14,711 nt of DNA from DASSUC01 sp035649895 (lineage in GTDB: Bacteria > Actinomycetota > Actinomycetes > Mycobacteriales > Micromonosporaceae), in NCBI GenBank assembly GCA_035649895.1, contig DASRIS010000155.1, forward strand, positions 1-14,711, given 5' to 3'. Below the pieces are notes generated by a model. The model was given only the letters and a program-made list of their open reading frames with translations. It was not told the origin of the DNA and searched no databases. The position numbers were made by a program, and so were the translations under genes. Numbering within the stretch: the stretch's first letter is position 1; every line of letters begins with the position of its first letter. Positions 6,762 through 13,642 of the stretch are shown in pieces.

Positions 6762-7946
6762 ATGCCGACGAGCTCCCCCACCGCGGGGCATCTCCTCCAG
6801 CTGATCCGGGAAGGGAAGGCCCGCACGCGCAAGGAGCTCGGAACGGTCACCGGCCTGGCCCGGTCCACCATCGCGCACCGGGTGGACCAGCTGGTGAGCC
6901 TGGGCTACGTACGGGAGGCGGGGGCGGGCGCGTCGAGTGGCGGGCGCCCGCCCACCGCCCTCACCTTCGACGAGGCGTCCCGGGTGGTGCTCGTGGCCGA
7001 CCTCGGGGTGACCCACGGCCGGATCGCCGTCACCGACCTCGCCCGCCGCTCGCTCGCCGAGATGACCGAGGAGATGCGCATCGACCGCGGGCCCGAGGCG
7101 CTGCTCGACTTCGTCACCGGCGCGTTCCAGCGGCTGCTCGCCGAGGCCGGCCGCCGCGCCGACGAGGCGTGCGGGATCGGCATCGGCGTCCCCGGCCCGG
7201 TCGACTTCTCCACCGGCCGGGTGATCCAGCCGCCGATCATGCCTGGCTGGCACAACTTCCCGATCCGCGACTACCTGCTGGGGGCGTTCCCGGCCATCGG
7301 CGACGTGCCGGTGCTCGTCGACAACGACGCCAACATCATGGCCCTGGGTGAGTGGGCCACGTACTGGCGCAGCTCGCCGGCGTTGCTCTACGTCAAGGCG
7401 GGCACCGGCATCGGCGCTGGGATCGTCATCGGCGGGCAGGTCTACCGGGGCATCGACGGCGCGGCCGGGGAGATCGGGCACGTACGGGTGCCGGGCCTCG
7501 ACGCGCCCTGCGCCTGCGGCGCGGCCGGCTGCCTCGCGGTGGCCGCCAGCGGTAGCGCGCTCGCCCGCAGCCTGACCTCGGACGGCGCCCCGGTGCCGGA
7601 CAGCCGCGCGGTGGCCGCGCTGGTGCAGGCCGGTGACGCCGCAGCGGTCGCGGCGACCCGGGACGCCGGCCGCCGCCTGGGCGAGGTGCTCGCCACGGTC
7701 ATCAGCCTGCTCAACCCCGAGGTGGTGCTGATCGGCGGCGACCTCGCCTATACCCACCAGCACCTCATCACCGGCGTACGCAGCGCCCTCTACGAGCGGC
7801 TGCTACCGCGCAGCACGCGCCGGCTGCACCTGGACGTGGGGCGTACCGGCGAGCGGGCCGGCGTCATCGGAGCGGCCGCCCTCGTCGTAGATCACGTATT
7901 CTCGCCCGAGGCGGTGGACGCCCGCCTGGCCGAGGCGGCGGCCTGA
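6762..7946 (+). CDS. ROK-family transcriptional regulator
   Basis: A 394-residue repressor of the NagC/XylR type. An N-terminal winged helix-turn-helix spans about 8-52 (TRKELGTVTGLARSTIAHRV) with the wing SGGRPP (59-64). The ROK sugar-kinase-like domain follows, with GVPGPVDFSTG (142-152), VDNDANIMALGE (186-197), KAGTGIGAGIVIGG (212-225) and GAAGEIGH (233-240). The ROK zinc site is complete: His240, Cys250, Cys252 and Cys257 in PCACGAAGC. The start is 5 bp after the permease stop, so it is co-transcribed with the importer and probably controls it and the divergent enzymes. The inducer is unknown, perhaps the imported glycoside or its sugar product. A catalytic kinase role is unlikely given the DNA-binding domain. 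Confidence 0.9.
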   Translation: MPTSSPTAGHLLQLIREGKARTRKELGTVTGLARSTIAHRVDQLVSLGYVREAGAGASSGGRPPTALTFDEASRVVLVADLGVTHGRIAVTDLARRSLAEMTEEMRIDRGPEALLDFVTGAFQRLLAEAGRRADEACGIGIGVPGPVDFSTGRVIQPPIMPGWHNFPIRDYLLGAFPAIGDVPVLVDNDANIMALGEWATYWRSSPALLYVKAGTGIGAGIVIGGQVYRGIDGAAGEIGHVRVPGLDAPCACGAAGCLAVAASGSALARSLTSDGAPVPDSRAVAALVQAGDAAAVAATRDAGRRLGEVLATVISLLNPEVVLIGGDLAYTHQHLITGVRSALYERLLPRSTRRLHLDVGRTGERAGVIGAAALVVDHVFSPEAVDARLAEAAA

Positions 7947-7964
7947 GCCGTCCCGCCGCCCGGA

Positions 7965-7977
7965 CTGACTGTGTCAG
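7965..7977. terminator. Small hairpin after the ROK gene
   Basis: CTGAC-TGT-GTCAG is a 5-bp stem with a 3-nt loop, 18 bp after the ROK stop and 28 bp before the next start. It could end the importer operon or be a small operator; support is only positional. Confidence 0.3.
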
Positions 7978-8005
7978 GGTTGCGCGCGGAGGCGAGGATG
8001 GTCAC

Positions 8006-8257
8006 ATGTCACCACTGACGAGTTCGCTGGCGCGGCTTGGTGCCGCCGCCGCTGCATTCTTGACGGTCCTCCTCCTGCCCGCCGTGGCGTGGGCGCAGGA
8101 CTCCTCCACGCTGGACCTCGCGGGTGAGGTGGCCCGCCGCCGCCCGCGTGGCGGCATGGGCTTCGCTGGCCTGCTGGGCGCGCTGTGCTGCCTGGTGGTT
8201 GTCGCGGCGATCGTGCTCGCCGTGGTCATGGTGGCCCGGCGACGCCGGTCGCGCTGA
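8006..8257 (+). CDS. Small secreted/membrane protein, unknown function
   Basis: An 83-residue protein with no recognisable family. A signal peptide is evident: residues 1-30 are hydrophobic and end in AVAWA before QDSS, a plausible AxA cleavage site. A short charged segment with RRRPRGG (45-51) follows, then a second hydrophobic helix at about 53-75 (LLGALCCLVVVAAIVLAVVMV) and a basic RRRRSR end. The mature protein would be a single-pass peptide with a short outside segment and a basic inside tail. A ribosome site AGGA (7995-7998) lies 7 nt before the ATG. It stands alone after the ROK gene and converges on the DUF998-like gene. The helix has two adjacent Cys, possibly a site for dimerisation or lipid attachment. 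Confidence 0.65.
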   Translation: MSPLTSSLARLGAAAAAFLTVLLLPAVAWAQDSSTLDLAGEVARRRPRGGMGFAGLLGALCCLVVVAAIVLAVVMVARRRRSR

Positions 8258-8346
8258 CGGCATCACCCGCGGAGGCGGACCGCCGGGCTGCTGCGGCCGT
8301 CTCCGCTGGTCCTTGCCGACGATCCGCGCCAACAGTTGTGGCGGCC

Positions 8347-8382
8347 GGCTGTCACCAGCCCACGCCAGGGTTCCTCGAACCC
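8347..8382. terminator. Paired hairpins in a convergent intergenic region
   Basis: Two stems sit between converging genes. GGCTG-TCAC-CAGCC spans 8347-8360, and GGGTTC-CTC-GAACCC spans 8368-8382 with a perfect 6-bp stem that can add two more pairs after one mismatch. Together with the adjacent tandem repeat they fit a bidirectional transcription stop for the small membrane protein and the DUF998-like gene. Confidence 0.5.
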
Positions 8383-8393
8383 CGGCTTGGGCC

Positions 8394-8453
8394 GGCAGGC
8401 TCAGGCCGGGCAAGGTCAAGCCGGGCAAGGTCAAGCCGGGCAGGCTCAGCCTT
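8394..8453. repeat. 15-bp tandem repeat at the end of the DUF998-like gene
   Basis: Units start at 8394, 8409, 8424 and 8439. The middle two are identical (GGCAAGGTCAAGCCG), the first is GGCAGGCTCAGGCCG, and the last is partial (GGCAGGCTCAGCC). The stop codon and last codons of the leftward DUF998-like gene lie inside the final unit, so the array has the same gene-end placement as the one at 1485-1559. Confidence 0.85.
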
Positions 8454-9192
8454 GCGCGAGGTCGGTCGACAGCCCGGCCGGCGCCGGTCCCGCCGCTGCT
8501 CCCGGAGGCGGCGCCGGCATCCAGGCTGCGGCGGACCGGCGCAGAGCGGACCGGCGCAGAGCGGTTGCGACCAGCCAGCCGACGCAGGCGACCAGCGCCA
8601 CCCGTTCCAGCAGGCCAGTCACCAGCCCCCGACCGGCCAGCAGAATGGACAGCCCGGCAGCCGCCAGCAGCGGTACGGCGACGGCAGCGCCGACCGCGCT
8701 GATGCGGCGGATGAGCGGGTCGCCCGCATGTACCGTCAGCACCAGCATGACCAGGGCGGTCAGCGCCAGCCCGGCGACGCTGGCACCGGCATGGACCAGG
8801 TCGGTCGGCGTCGGGGTCTCGTGCGGCGGGAGCGGGCAGCCGGGGCTGCACGGCGCCGCGGCCGAGACCAAGGACAGCATGGCCGCGAACCCAGCCACCC
8901 CGCTGCCCAAGCGGGTGCCGGTGGCGAGACCGGGCCGGGGGCTCAGCGCGTAGGCGAGCAGAGCCAGGGCGCCCGCGATGCCGAGCACGCTGGCCCGGTA
9001 GAGCCCCGCGTAGCCGGCACCGGGCACGCCCGCCTCGCTCACATATGCCGCCAGGCCGACCGAGCCGGTCGCCACGGCCAGGCCTAGGCCGCTGAACAGC
9101 GCCGCAACCGCGGCGCCAGCCGCGATTACCCGCCGCCCCCGGTCTACGCCATCGGCCATCGACGACGCCACGGTGGACGTTACCGCTTGCAC
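8446..9192 (-). CDS. DUF998-like multi-pass membrane protein
   Basis: A protein of up to 248 residues with about six hydrophobic segments, near 22-48, 64-83, 97-113, 134-154, 164-187 and 195-212. The third loop holds CSPGCP (115-120) and then DLVHA (131-135), a pattern of small integral membrane proteins annotated DUF998, whose function is unknown. The first possible start, GTG at 9192, overlaps the kinase end by 13 bp. An in-frame ATG at 9159 (MADGVDRGRR) is a more natural start just before the first helix; neither has a clear ribosome site. It follows the kinase on the same strand, so the two may be co-transcribed. The C-terminal tail contains an RRSAL/RRSAA duplication from a 15-bp DNA repeat and a Pro/Ala-rich end. 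Confidence 0.65.
   Translation of the reverse strand: MQAVTSTVASSMADGVDRGRRVIAAGAAVAALFSGLGLAVATGSVGLAAYVSEAGVPGAGYAGLYRASVLGIAGALALLAYALSPRPGLATGTRLGSGVAGFAAMLSLVSAAAPCSPGCPLPPHETPTPTDLVHAGASVAGLALTALVMLVLTVHAGDPLIRRISAVGAAVAVPLLAAAGLSILLAGRGLVTGLLERVALVACVGWLVATALRRSALRRSAAAWMPAPPPGAAAGPAPAGLSTDLAQG
8531..8564. repeat. In-frame 15-bp tandem duplication
   Basis: GCGGACCGGCGCAGA occurs at 8531-8545 and again at 8546-8560, followed by GCGG of a third copy. It lies inside the C-terminal coding part of the DUF998-like gene and doubles a five-residue segment (RRSAL, RRSAA), leaving the frame intact. Confidence 0.9.
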
Positions 9193-10820
9193 TCTTCAGG
9201 CTTGACGTCCGTGATCGACTTGTGCGGTCGCGGCGTCGGGCACGCCCGGGTCGGGTGCGACACATCGGGTGATGTCGGCGCCACGGTCGGCGAGGTGGTA
9301 GGTGTCGTGTCGCCCGACGACTGCGAAGGCGACGGGACAGGCTGCGGCGCGCTGGTGGCGGGCGGGGCGGGCCCTCCCGTCGGGCCGGGCGGCACCGATG
9401 GCGAGCCGCCCGGCAGGCCGCCGGGGGCCGGCTCGGTCACCGGGATGTTCGGGTCGTCAACGGACTGCCCGGGCGCTGCCGTCCCGGTCAGGACGCGGCA
9501 GCGTACGCCGTTCAAGGTGAACGACTTCGGCAGACCGCTCGCGGCCCGGGCGCCGGTCAGGCGCACCGTCGCCCGCTGGCTCGGCGGCAGGCTGCTCTGG
9601 GCGCGCAGGGTCACCGTGGTGCCGGGCTGGACCATCTCAGCGCCTTCAACAGCGACGTAATGCTCCGAGCCGGGCAGGGTGAACACCACGGTCCAGTTGT
9701 GGAACGTCTCCTGTCCGGTGTTCTCGACCGTCAGCCGGGCGACATCGCCACCGCCTACGTAGCGCACCTGGCAGGCCCGTGCATCAGCGGTAACCCCTCC
9801 GCCGGCCCCGGCGCCCGGGCCGTCGGCGAGCGCGCCGCCGCCCGGGCTGGGCCGGTTGGCGCAGGTGGTGGCGAACCCGGCCACGGCGAGCACGGTCAGC
9901 CCGGCCATGGCCAGGCGTACCCAGCGGGGCCGGCCGGGGGCGGCCGTACGGCCGGCCGGCACGGCCTGGCGGATGCCCTCGGTGCGCTCGGCCACGATGG
10001 ACGGCAGCATCACCCGCGCCCCGGCCGCAGTGGCCAGCGCCTGTGCCATCTCACGGCTGCTCGGGCGCTCGGCAGGGCGCTTGGCCAGGCACCGGGCGAC
10101 CAGCTCGGGGATGTCCTCCGGCAGTCCCTCGATCACAGGCAGCGGGCGCGGGGCGACGTAGCAGTGGTTGGACATCATCTGTGACACGCCCGCGGCGCGC
10201 CACGGCAGCTCGCCGGTGAGGCAGCGGTAGAGCAGCAGGCCGAGCGCGTAGACATCGGCGGCCGGACCGACCCGGCCGCCGAGCAGCCGCTCCGGCGCCA
10301 CGTACGCCATCGTGCCCAGCAGCTGCCCGTCGTCCCGGCTGCCCGCCGCGGCGGCGATGCCGAAGTCGACGACCTTGACCCCGGTCGAGGTCAGCATGGC
10401 GTTGGCCGGCTTGACGTCCTGGTGCACCACGCCGCGCTCGTGCGCCGCGGCCAGCCCGGCCGCGACGTCGGCGCAGATGCTCAGCGCGGTGCGCCAGTCC
10501 AGCGGACCCGACTTCAGCAGCTGCGCGAGCGTCTCCCCGTCCAGCAGCTCCATGACGATGTACGGCACCGGCCGGCCGGCCCGGTCGGGTGACTCGCCGA
10601 AGTCGTACACGTTGGTGATGTTGGGGTGGGCGAGCCGCGCGACGGCCTGGGCCTCGGCGTGGATGCGCTCGCGGGACGCGGCGTCGCCGGCGAACTCCGC
10701 CGCCAGCACCTTGACCGCCACCTCGCGCTCGAGCACCTCGTCGTAGGCCCGCCACACAACGGACATGCCGCCCACGCCGAGCTGGCTCTCCAGCCGGTAA
10801 CGCCCCCCTAGCCGCTGCAC
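9180..10820 (-). CDS. Membrane Ser/Thr protein kinase with CBM2-like ectodomain
   Basis: A 546-residue Hanks-type kinase. The kinase domain (about 8-270) shows the glycine loop GVGGMSVVW (15-23), Lys37 in VAVKVL, Asp135 in HQDVKPAN, DFG (152-154) and APE (175-177). The catalytic motif is HQD, not HRD, so this is a non-RD kinase and may not need activation-loop phosphorylation. A basic juxtamembrane stretch leads to a single membrane helix (302-319). Outside, residues 350-442 resemble a family 2 carbohydrate-binding fold: CQVRY, VENTGQETFHNWTVVF and SFTLNGVRC, with Cys350 and Cys441 placed for the typical disulfide. The tail (445-546) is a Pro/Ser/Thr-rich linker ending in CPTPRPHK...EECKR. 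The GTG start (10820) has AGGA very close upstream. It may sense a wall or sugar polymer, which is inference. Confidence 0.85.
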   Translation of the reverse strand: MQRLGGRYRLESQLGVGGMSVVWRAYDEVLEREVAVKVLAAEFAGDAASRERIHAEAQAVARLAHPNITNVYDFGESPDRAGRPVPYIVMELLDGETLAQLLKSGPLDWRTALSICADVAAGLAAAHERGVVHQDVKPANAMLTSTGVKVVDFGIAAAAGSRDDGQLLGTMAYVAPERLLGGRVGPAADVYALGLLLYRCLTGELPWRAAGVSQMMSNHCYVAPRPLPVIEGLPEDIPELVARCLAKRPAERPSSREMAQALATAAGARVMLPSIVAERTEGIRQAVPAGRTAAPGRPRWVRLAMAGLTVLAVAGFATTCANRPSPGGGALADGPGAGAGGGVTADARACQVRYVGGGDVARLTVENTGQETFHNWTVVFTLPGSEHYVAVEGAEMVQPGTTVTLRAQSSLPPSQRATVRLTGARAASGLPKSFTLNGVRCRVLTGTAAPGQSVDDPNIPVTEPAPGGLPGGSPSVPPGPTGGPAPPATSAPQPVPSPSQSSGDTTPTTSPTVAPTSPDVSHPTRACPTPRPHKSITDVKPEECKR

Positions 10821-10842
10821 TCCTGCCCCGCAGTCACTCCGT

Positions 10843-10868
10843 GTTCGCCCAGTTCACACTCGGCGAAC
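10843..10868. promoter_or_regulatory. 7-12-7 inverted repeat upstream of the kinase
   Basis: GTTCGCC (10843-10849) and GGCGAAC (10862-10868) are perfect 7-bp inverted arms around a 12-bp centre, 23-48 bp upstream of the kinase GTG. On the minus strand a TACGTT box (10871-10866) overlaps the first arm and fits an actinobacterial -10 (TANNNT). This places a candidate operator across the kinase promoter. No clear -35 box was found. Confidence 0.45.
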
Positions 10869-10907
10869 GTACCTCCGCCGACCGGGTAACGCGAGTGGAG
10901 CAACGGG

Positions 10908-11837
10908 TCAAGTTACCGGGTGCGGCCGGATGATCTGTCGGATAGCCGCGCCGTCGGCGAGCTGGTCCATCGCCTCGTTGACCCCGTCGAGCGGGATAAC
11001 CCCGCTGACCAGCCGCTCCACCGGCAGCCGGCCGGCGCGCCACAGGGCCACCAGCTCGGGCACGTCCCGGCGCGGGTCGGCCGAGCCCAGGTACGAGCCG
11101 ACCAGCGTGCGCGCCTCCACCACCAGGGACAGAGCGGGCAGCCGCAGCTCGGCTGCGGGGTGTGGCAGCCCGACCGCCACCGTGGTGCCGCCCCGGGCGG
11201 TGCGCGCGTACGCCTGTGCCAGCACCGCCGGGGCGCCCACCGCCTCCACGGCGTAGCGCACGCCGGACGCCACCGCCTGCGGCCAGGGCTCGTCCGGCGC
11301 CAACGCGTGGGTCGCGCCGAGCTCGCGGGCCAGCTCCCGCTTTGCCGCCACCGGGTCAACCGCGACCAAGGGGTACGCGCCCGCGACCGCGGCGCCCATG
11401 ACCGCGGAGAGCCCCACCCCGCCCAGCCCGAACACGGCCACCGGGTCACCCGGCCCCACCCGCACCGTGTTGCGCACCGCGCCCACGCCGGTGAGCAGCG
11501 CGCACCCGAACAGGGCCGCAATGTCCCACGGCACGTCGTCCTCGACCGCCACCGCCGAGGCGCGGTCCACGACCGCGTACTCGCTGAACGCGGAGACCCC
11601 GAGGTGGTGGTGCACCGGCGCGCCGTCGCGGCGGCGCAGCCGGCGACCGCCGCGCAGCAGGGTGCCGGCGGCGTTGGCCGCCGCGGCGGCGGAGCACAGC
11701 GCGGGCGTCCCGCCGGTGCAGTGGGCGCACCCGCGGCACGCGGGCACGAAGACGAGCACCACGTGGTCACCTGGGCGCACGTCGGTGACACCGGCCCCGA
11801 CCCCGACCACCTCCAGCACGGCGGCGCGGGTCCTCAC
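10908..11837 (-). CDS. N-terminally truncated zinc alcohol dehydrogenase, probable pseudogene
   Basis: From a GTG at 11837 the frame encodes about 309 residues that match the class III-like alcohol dehydrogenase fold only from the segment just after the GHE motif (AAVLEVVGVGAGVTDVRPGDHVVL). Full-length members have some 55-60 more residues. The structural zinc Cys34, Cys37, Cys40 and Cys48 (CRGCAHC...C), the third catalytic ligand Cys112 in FGCALLTG, and the Rossmann GLGGVG (137-142) are intact, but the N-terminal Cys and His-Glu that hold catalytic zinc are gone. The open frame runs further upstream to 12215, yet that stretch is only antisense to the thioesterase and has no dehydrogenase character in any frame. 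It is probably inactive unless it has been repurposed. Confidence 0.7.
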   Translation of the reverse strand: MRTRAAVLEVVGVGAGVTDVRPGDHVVLVFVPACRGCAHCTGGTPALCSAAAAANAAGTLLRGGRRLRRRDGAPVHHHLGVSAFSEYAVVDRASAVAVEDDVPWDIAALFGCALLTGVGAVRNTVRVGPGDPVAVFGLGGVGLSAVMGAAVAGAYPLVAVDPVAAKRELARELGATHALAPDEPWPQAVASGVRYAVEAVGAPAVLAQAYARTARGGTTVAVGLPHPAAELRLPALSLVVEARTLVGSYLGSADPRRDVPELVALWRAGRLPVERLVSGVIPLDGVNEAMDQLADGAAIRQIIRPHPVT

Positions 11838-11843
11838 GCCCTC

Positions 11844-11858
11844 GATAATGTCATCGGC
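11844..11858 (+). promoter_or_regulatory. Candidate -10 box for a leaderless thioesterase mRNA
   Basis: GATAAT (11844-11849) ends 9 nt before the thioesterase ATG at 11859, so transcription would start about 3 nt upstream of the ATG. No Shine-Dalgarno precedes this start, which fits a leaderless actinobacterial transcript. No convincing -35 box is seen. Confidence 0.4.
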
Positions 11859-12305
11859 ATGGGCGCGCAGGACCCGGTGCCGCGGCGGGACGACTTTCCG
11901 GTGCTGCGGCACCTGACCACGCGGTGGGCCGACAACGACGTGTACGGGCACGTGAACAACGTCGTCTACTACGCGTACTTCGACACCGCGGTGAACGGCT
12001 GGCTGATGGATGCGGTGGGCACCGACATCCGGCTGCTGCCCGCGATCGGCGTGGTGGCCGAGTCCGGCTGCCGCTTCCTGGCTCCGCTCAGCTTCCCCGA
12101 CCCGGTCACCGCCGGCCTGCGCCTGCGCCGCCTGGGCAGCTCCAGCGTGACGTACCAGATCGGGCTGTTCCGCGCCAACGACTCCGAGCCGGCTGGAGTG
12201 GGGCATTTCGTCCACGTCTACGTGGACAGCAGGACCCGCCGGCCGGTCCCGGTGCCGCCCGCGATCCGGGACGCCCTCACCTCCCTACAGGTGAGTACGG
12301 CCTGA
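11859..12305 (+). CDS. Acyl-CoA thioesterase, 4HBT/YbgC-FadM type
   Basis: A 148-residue single hotdog-fold protein. The signature TRWADNDVYGHVNNVVYYAYFDTA (21-44) is the classic helix and active-site region of 4-hydroxybenzoyl-CoA thioesterase relatives, with Asp25 or Asp27 as the likely catalytic acid. AESGCRFLAPLSFPDPVTAGLRL and SSVTYQIGLF continue the hotdog strands, and the length is normal for the family. It would hydrolyse acyl-CoA thioesters in the cytoplasm. The ATG is preferred because homology begins at PRRDDFPV; the frame is open far upstream, but only as an antisense shadow. It starts 22 bp from the truncated alcohol dehydrogenase and converges with the ABC ATPase, with 34 bp between stops. 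Confidence 0.88.
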   Translation: MGAQDPVPRRDDFPVLRHLTTRWADNDVYGHVNNVVYYAYFDTAVNGWLMDAVGTDIRLLPAIGVVAESGCRFLAPLSFPDPVTAGLRLRRLGSSSVTYQIGLFRANDSEPAGVGHFVHVYVDSRTRRPVPVPPAIRDALTSLQVSTA

Positions 12306-12317
12306 GCGGGTCCGGTA

Positions 12318-12348
12318 AGCGGCGCCCGGGCGCGGCCGGTCAGCCGCT
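12318..12348. terminator. Convergent-gene hairpin
   Basis: AGCGGC (12318-12323) and GCCGCT (12343-12348) are inverted arms. Between them lies the 12-bp palindrome GCGCCCGGGCGC (12322-12333). The structure spans the 34-bp gap between the thioesterase and ABC ATPase stops, where a bidirectional terminator would sit. No T-run is present. Confidence 0.35.
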
Positions 12349-13617
12349 GCGCCACCGGCTGTCGATCCGGCGGCCGTGCTCGTCGAAGAAGTGCAGCGCA
12401 TCCATGCGCACGGTTACCACCACGGCCTCGCCCGCGCCAGGGTCCGGCTGGGCGTCGAGCCGCACCGCCAGCTCGGCCGGCACCCGGCGATGGCGGCCGG
12501 GGTCGCCGCGCAGGCTCGGCGCGCAGCCGCTGCTGAGCGCCCCCAGGCGGCCAGCGGCAGCGCCTCGACCGGTAGCCGGCGCCCAGCCGCCGGTGGGGCC
12601 TGCTCCGCTCCCGGCGCACGCACCGGCGGCGCCCCCGGCGCCCGGGGAGGCTGTCCTGGCCCGGCCGGCCGGGGCGTGCACCCGACCGGTGAACCGCTGG
12701 ACCGCCTGGTTGATCCGGCGCAGCCGGGAACGCTCGGGTGGCGGGCCCTGCGCCGGCGCGCCGCCCAGGCCCTCGACCGCCACCCCGATCGCACCGATGT
12801 CCAGCATCGCGAGGGAGTCCCGGCCATGCCGCTCCACGTGCTGGACGCGGCCCCGCAGCACGTTGCCGGCCGCGTCCGGGCCGACCGGTGCCAGCGCCTC
12901 GGCCCGGACACCGACGACCACCCGCTCGCCATGGTGGTTCGCCACCGCGCGCGAGCGGGTGTCGTCCCACGGCAGGTGCAGCTGCTGCACCCCGAGATGC
13001 AGCGCGATGTGCCGGCCGGCGTGCGCGTCGACGTACGCCTCCAGCAGGTTCATCCGCCGGCCGCCGAGGAACGCCGCGACGTAGAGCGTCGCCGGCCGGT
13101 TATAGACCTGCGTCGGCGTACCGACGTCCTGCAGCGCCCCGCGGCGCAGGATGGCGACGCGGTCCGCCATGGTCAGCGCCTCGGCCTGGTCGTCGGTCAC
13201 GTAGATCGTGGTCACGCCCAGCTCGCGGACGAGCGCCGCCAGCTGCGCCCGAAACTGCGGGCGCAGCCCGCTGTCACACGCCGACAGCGGCTCGTCGAGC
13301 AGGAAAAGCCCCGGCCTGCGTGCCATCCGGCGGCTGGGCCCGCCGGACCCGTCGCCGGTATAGGGAAACTGGGTGGTGATGCGGTGCTCCCGCGCCGGCA
13401 TCTCGCTGGCGGGCACGCCGTTGAGCATGATCGCACCGCTGCTGGGGTCCTCCAGGCCGGCGACCATCCGCAGCACCGTCGACTTGCCGCATCCGTACTG
13501 GCCGAGGAGCACCATCAGCTCACCCGCCGCCACGTCAAGACTGAGGTTGTCGACGGCGATGGTGCCGTCGGCGAAGATCTTCGTGACGTCCCTGAGCGCA
13601 ACAGTGCCCACGGTCAC
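12340..13617 (-). CDS. Degenerate UgpC/MsiK-type ABC ATPase with internal deletion
   Basis: The 425-codon frame is recognisably a sugar-importer ATPase: the start (TVALRDVTKIFADGTIAVDNL), Walker A GQYGCGKST (39-47), Walker B LFLLDE (104-109), VTTIYVT...DQAEALTMADRVAI, and a C-terminal regulatory domain ending VRMDALHFFDEHGRRID. It is crippled. Between ITTQ (80-83) and the Walker B segment only about 20 residues remain where relatives have about 90, so the Q-loop surroundings, helical subdomain and LSGGQ signature are gone; GSGGPSRRMARR may be its remnant. The D-loop reads SACD rather than SNLD, and the switch histidine is Asp142 (TDDQ for THDQ). A Gly/Ala-rich tract (about 312-365) replaces part of the C-terminal domain. 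GGGAGG sits 5 nt before an in-frame GTG at 13611, which may be the real start. It is probably not a working ATPase. Confidence 0.75.
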   Translation of the reverse strand: MTVGTVALRDVTKIFADGTIAVDNLSLDVAAGELMVLLGQYGCGKSTVLRMVAGLEDPSSGAIMLNGVPASEMPAREHRITTQFPYTGDGSGGPSRRMARRPGLFLLDEPLSACDSGLRPQFRAQLAALVRELGVTTIYVTDDQAEALTMADRVAILRRGALQDVGTPTQVYNRPATLYVAAFLGGRRMNLLEAYVDAHAGRHIALHLGVQQLHLPWDDTRSRAVANHHGERVVVGVRAEALAPVGPDAAGNVLRGRVQHVERHGRDSLAMLDIGAIGVAVEGLGGAPAQGPPPERSRLRRINQAVQRFTGRVHAPAGRARTASPGAGGAAGACAGSGAGPTGGWAPATGRGAAAGRLGALSSGCAPSLRGDPGRHRRVPAELAVRLDAQPDPGAGEAVVVTVRMDALHFFDEHGRRIDSRWRSG

Positions 13618-13642
13618 CTCCCGGATGGTGCCGCCTCAGGGC

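Noticed and set aside
8368..8382. tRNA T-arm-like GGGTTC...GAACCC
   Set aside because: The loop is 3 nt rather than 7, and no acceptor, D or anticodon arms can be found around it; treated as a terminator hairpin.
8009..9265. Leftward frame with LPGLT pentapeptide repeats
   Set aside because: The repeat peptide is the 15-bp DNA array read in another frame; the rest is Arg/Gly-rich and overlaps two better-supported genes.
11838..12215. N-terminal extension of the alcohol dehydrogenase
   Set aside because: The frame is open, but the translation is only antisense to the thioesterase and contains no GroES-like or zinc-ligand motif.
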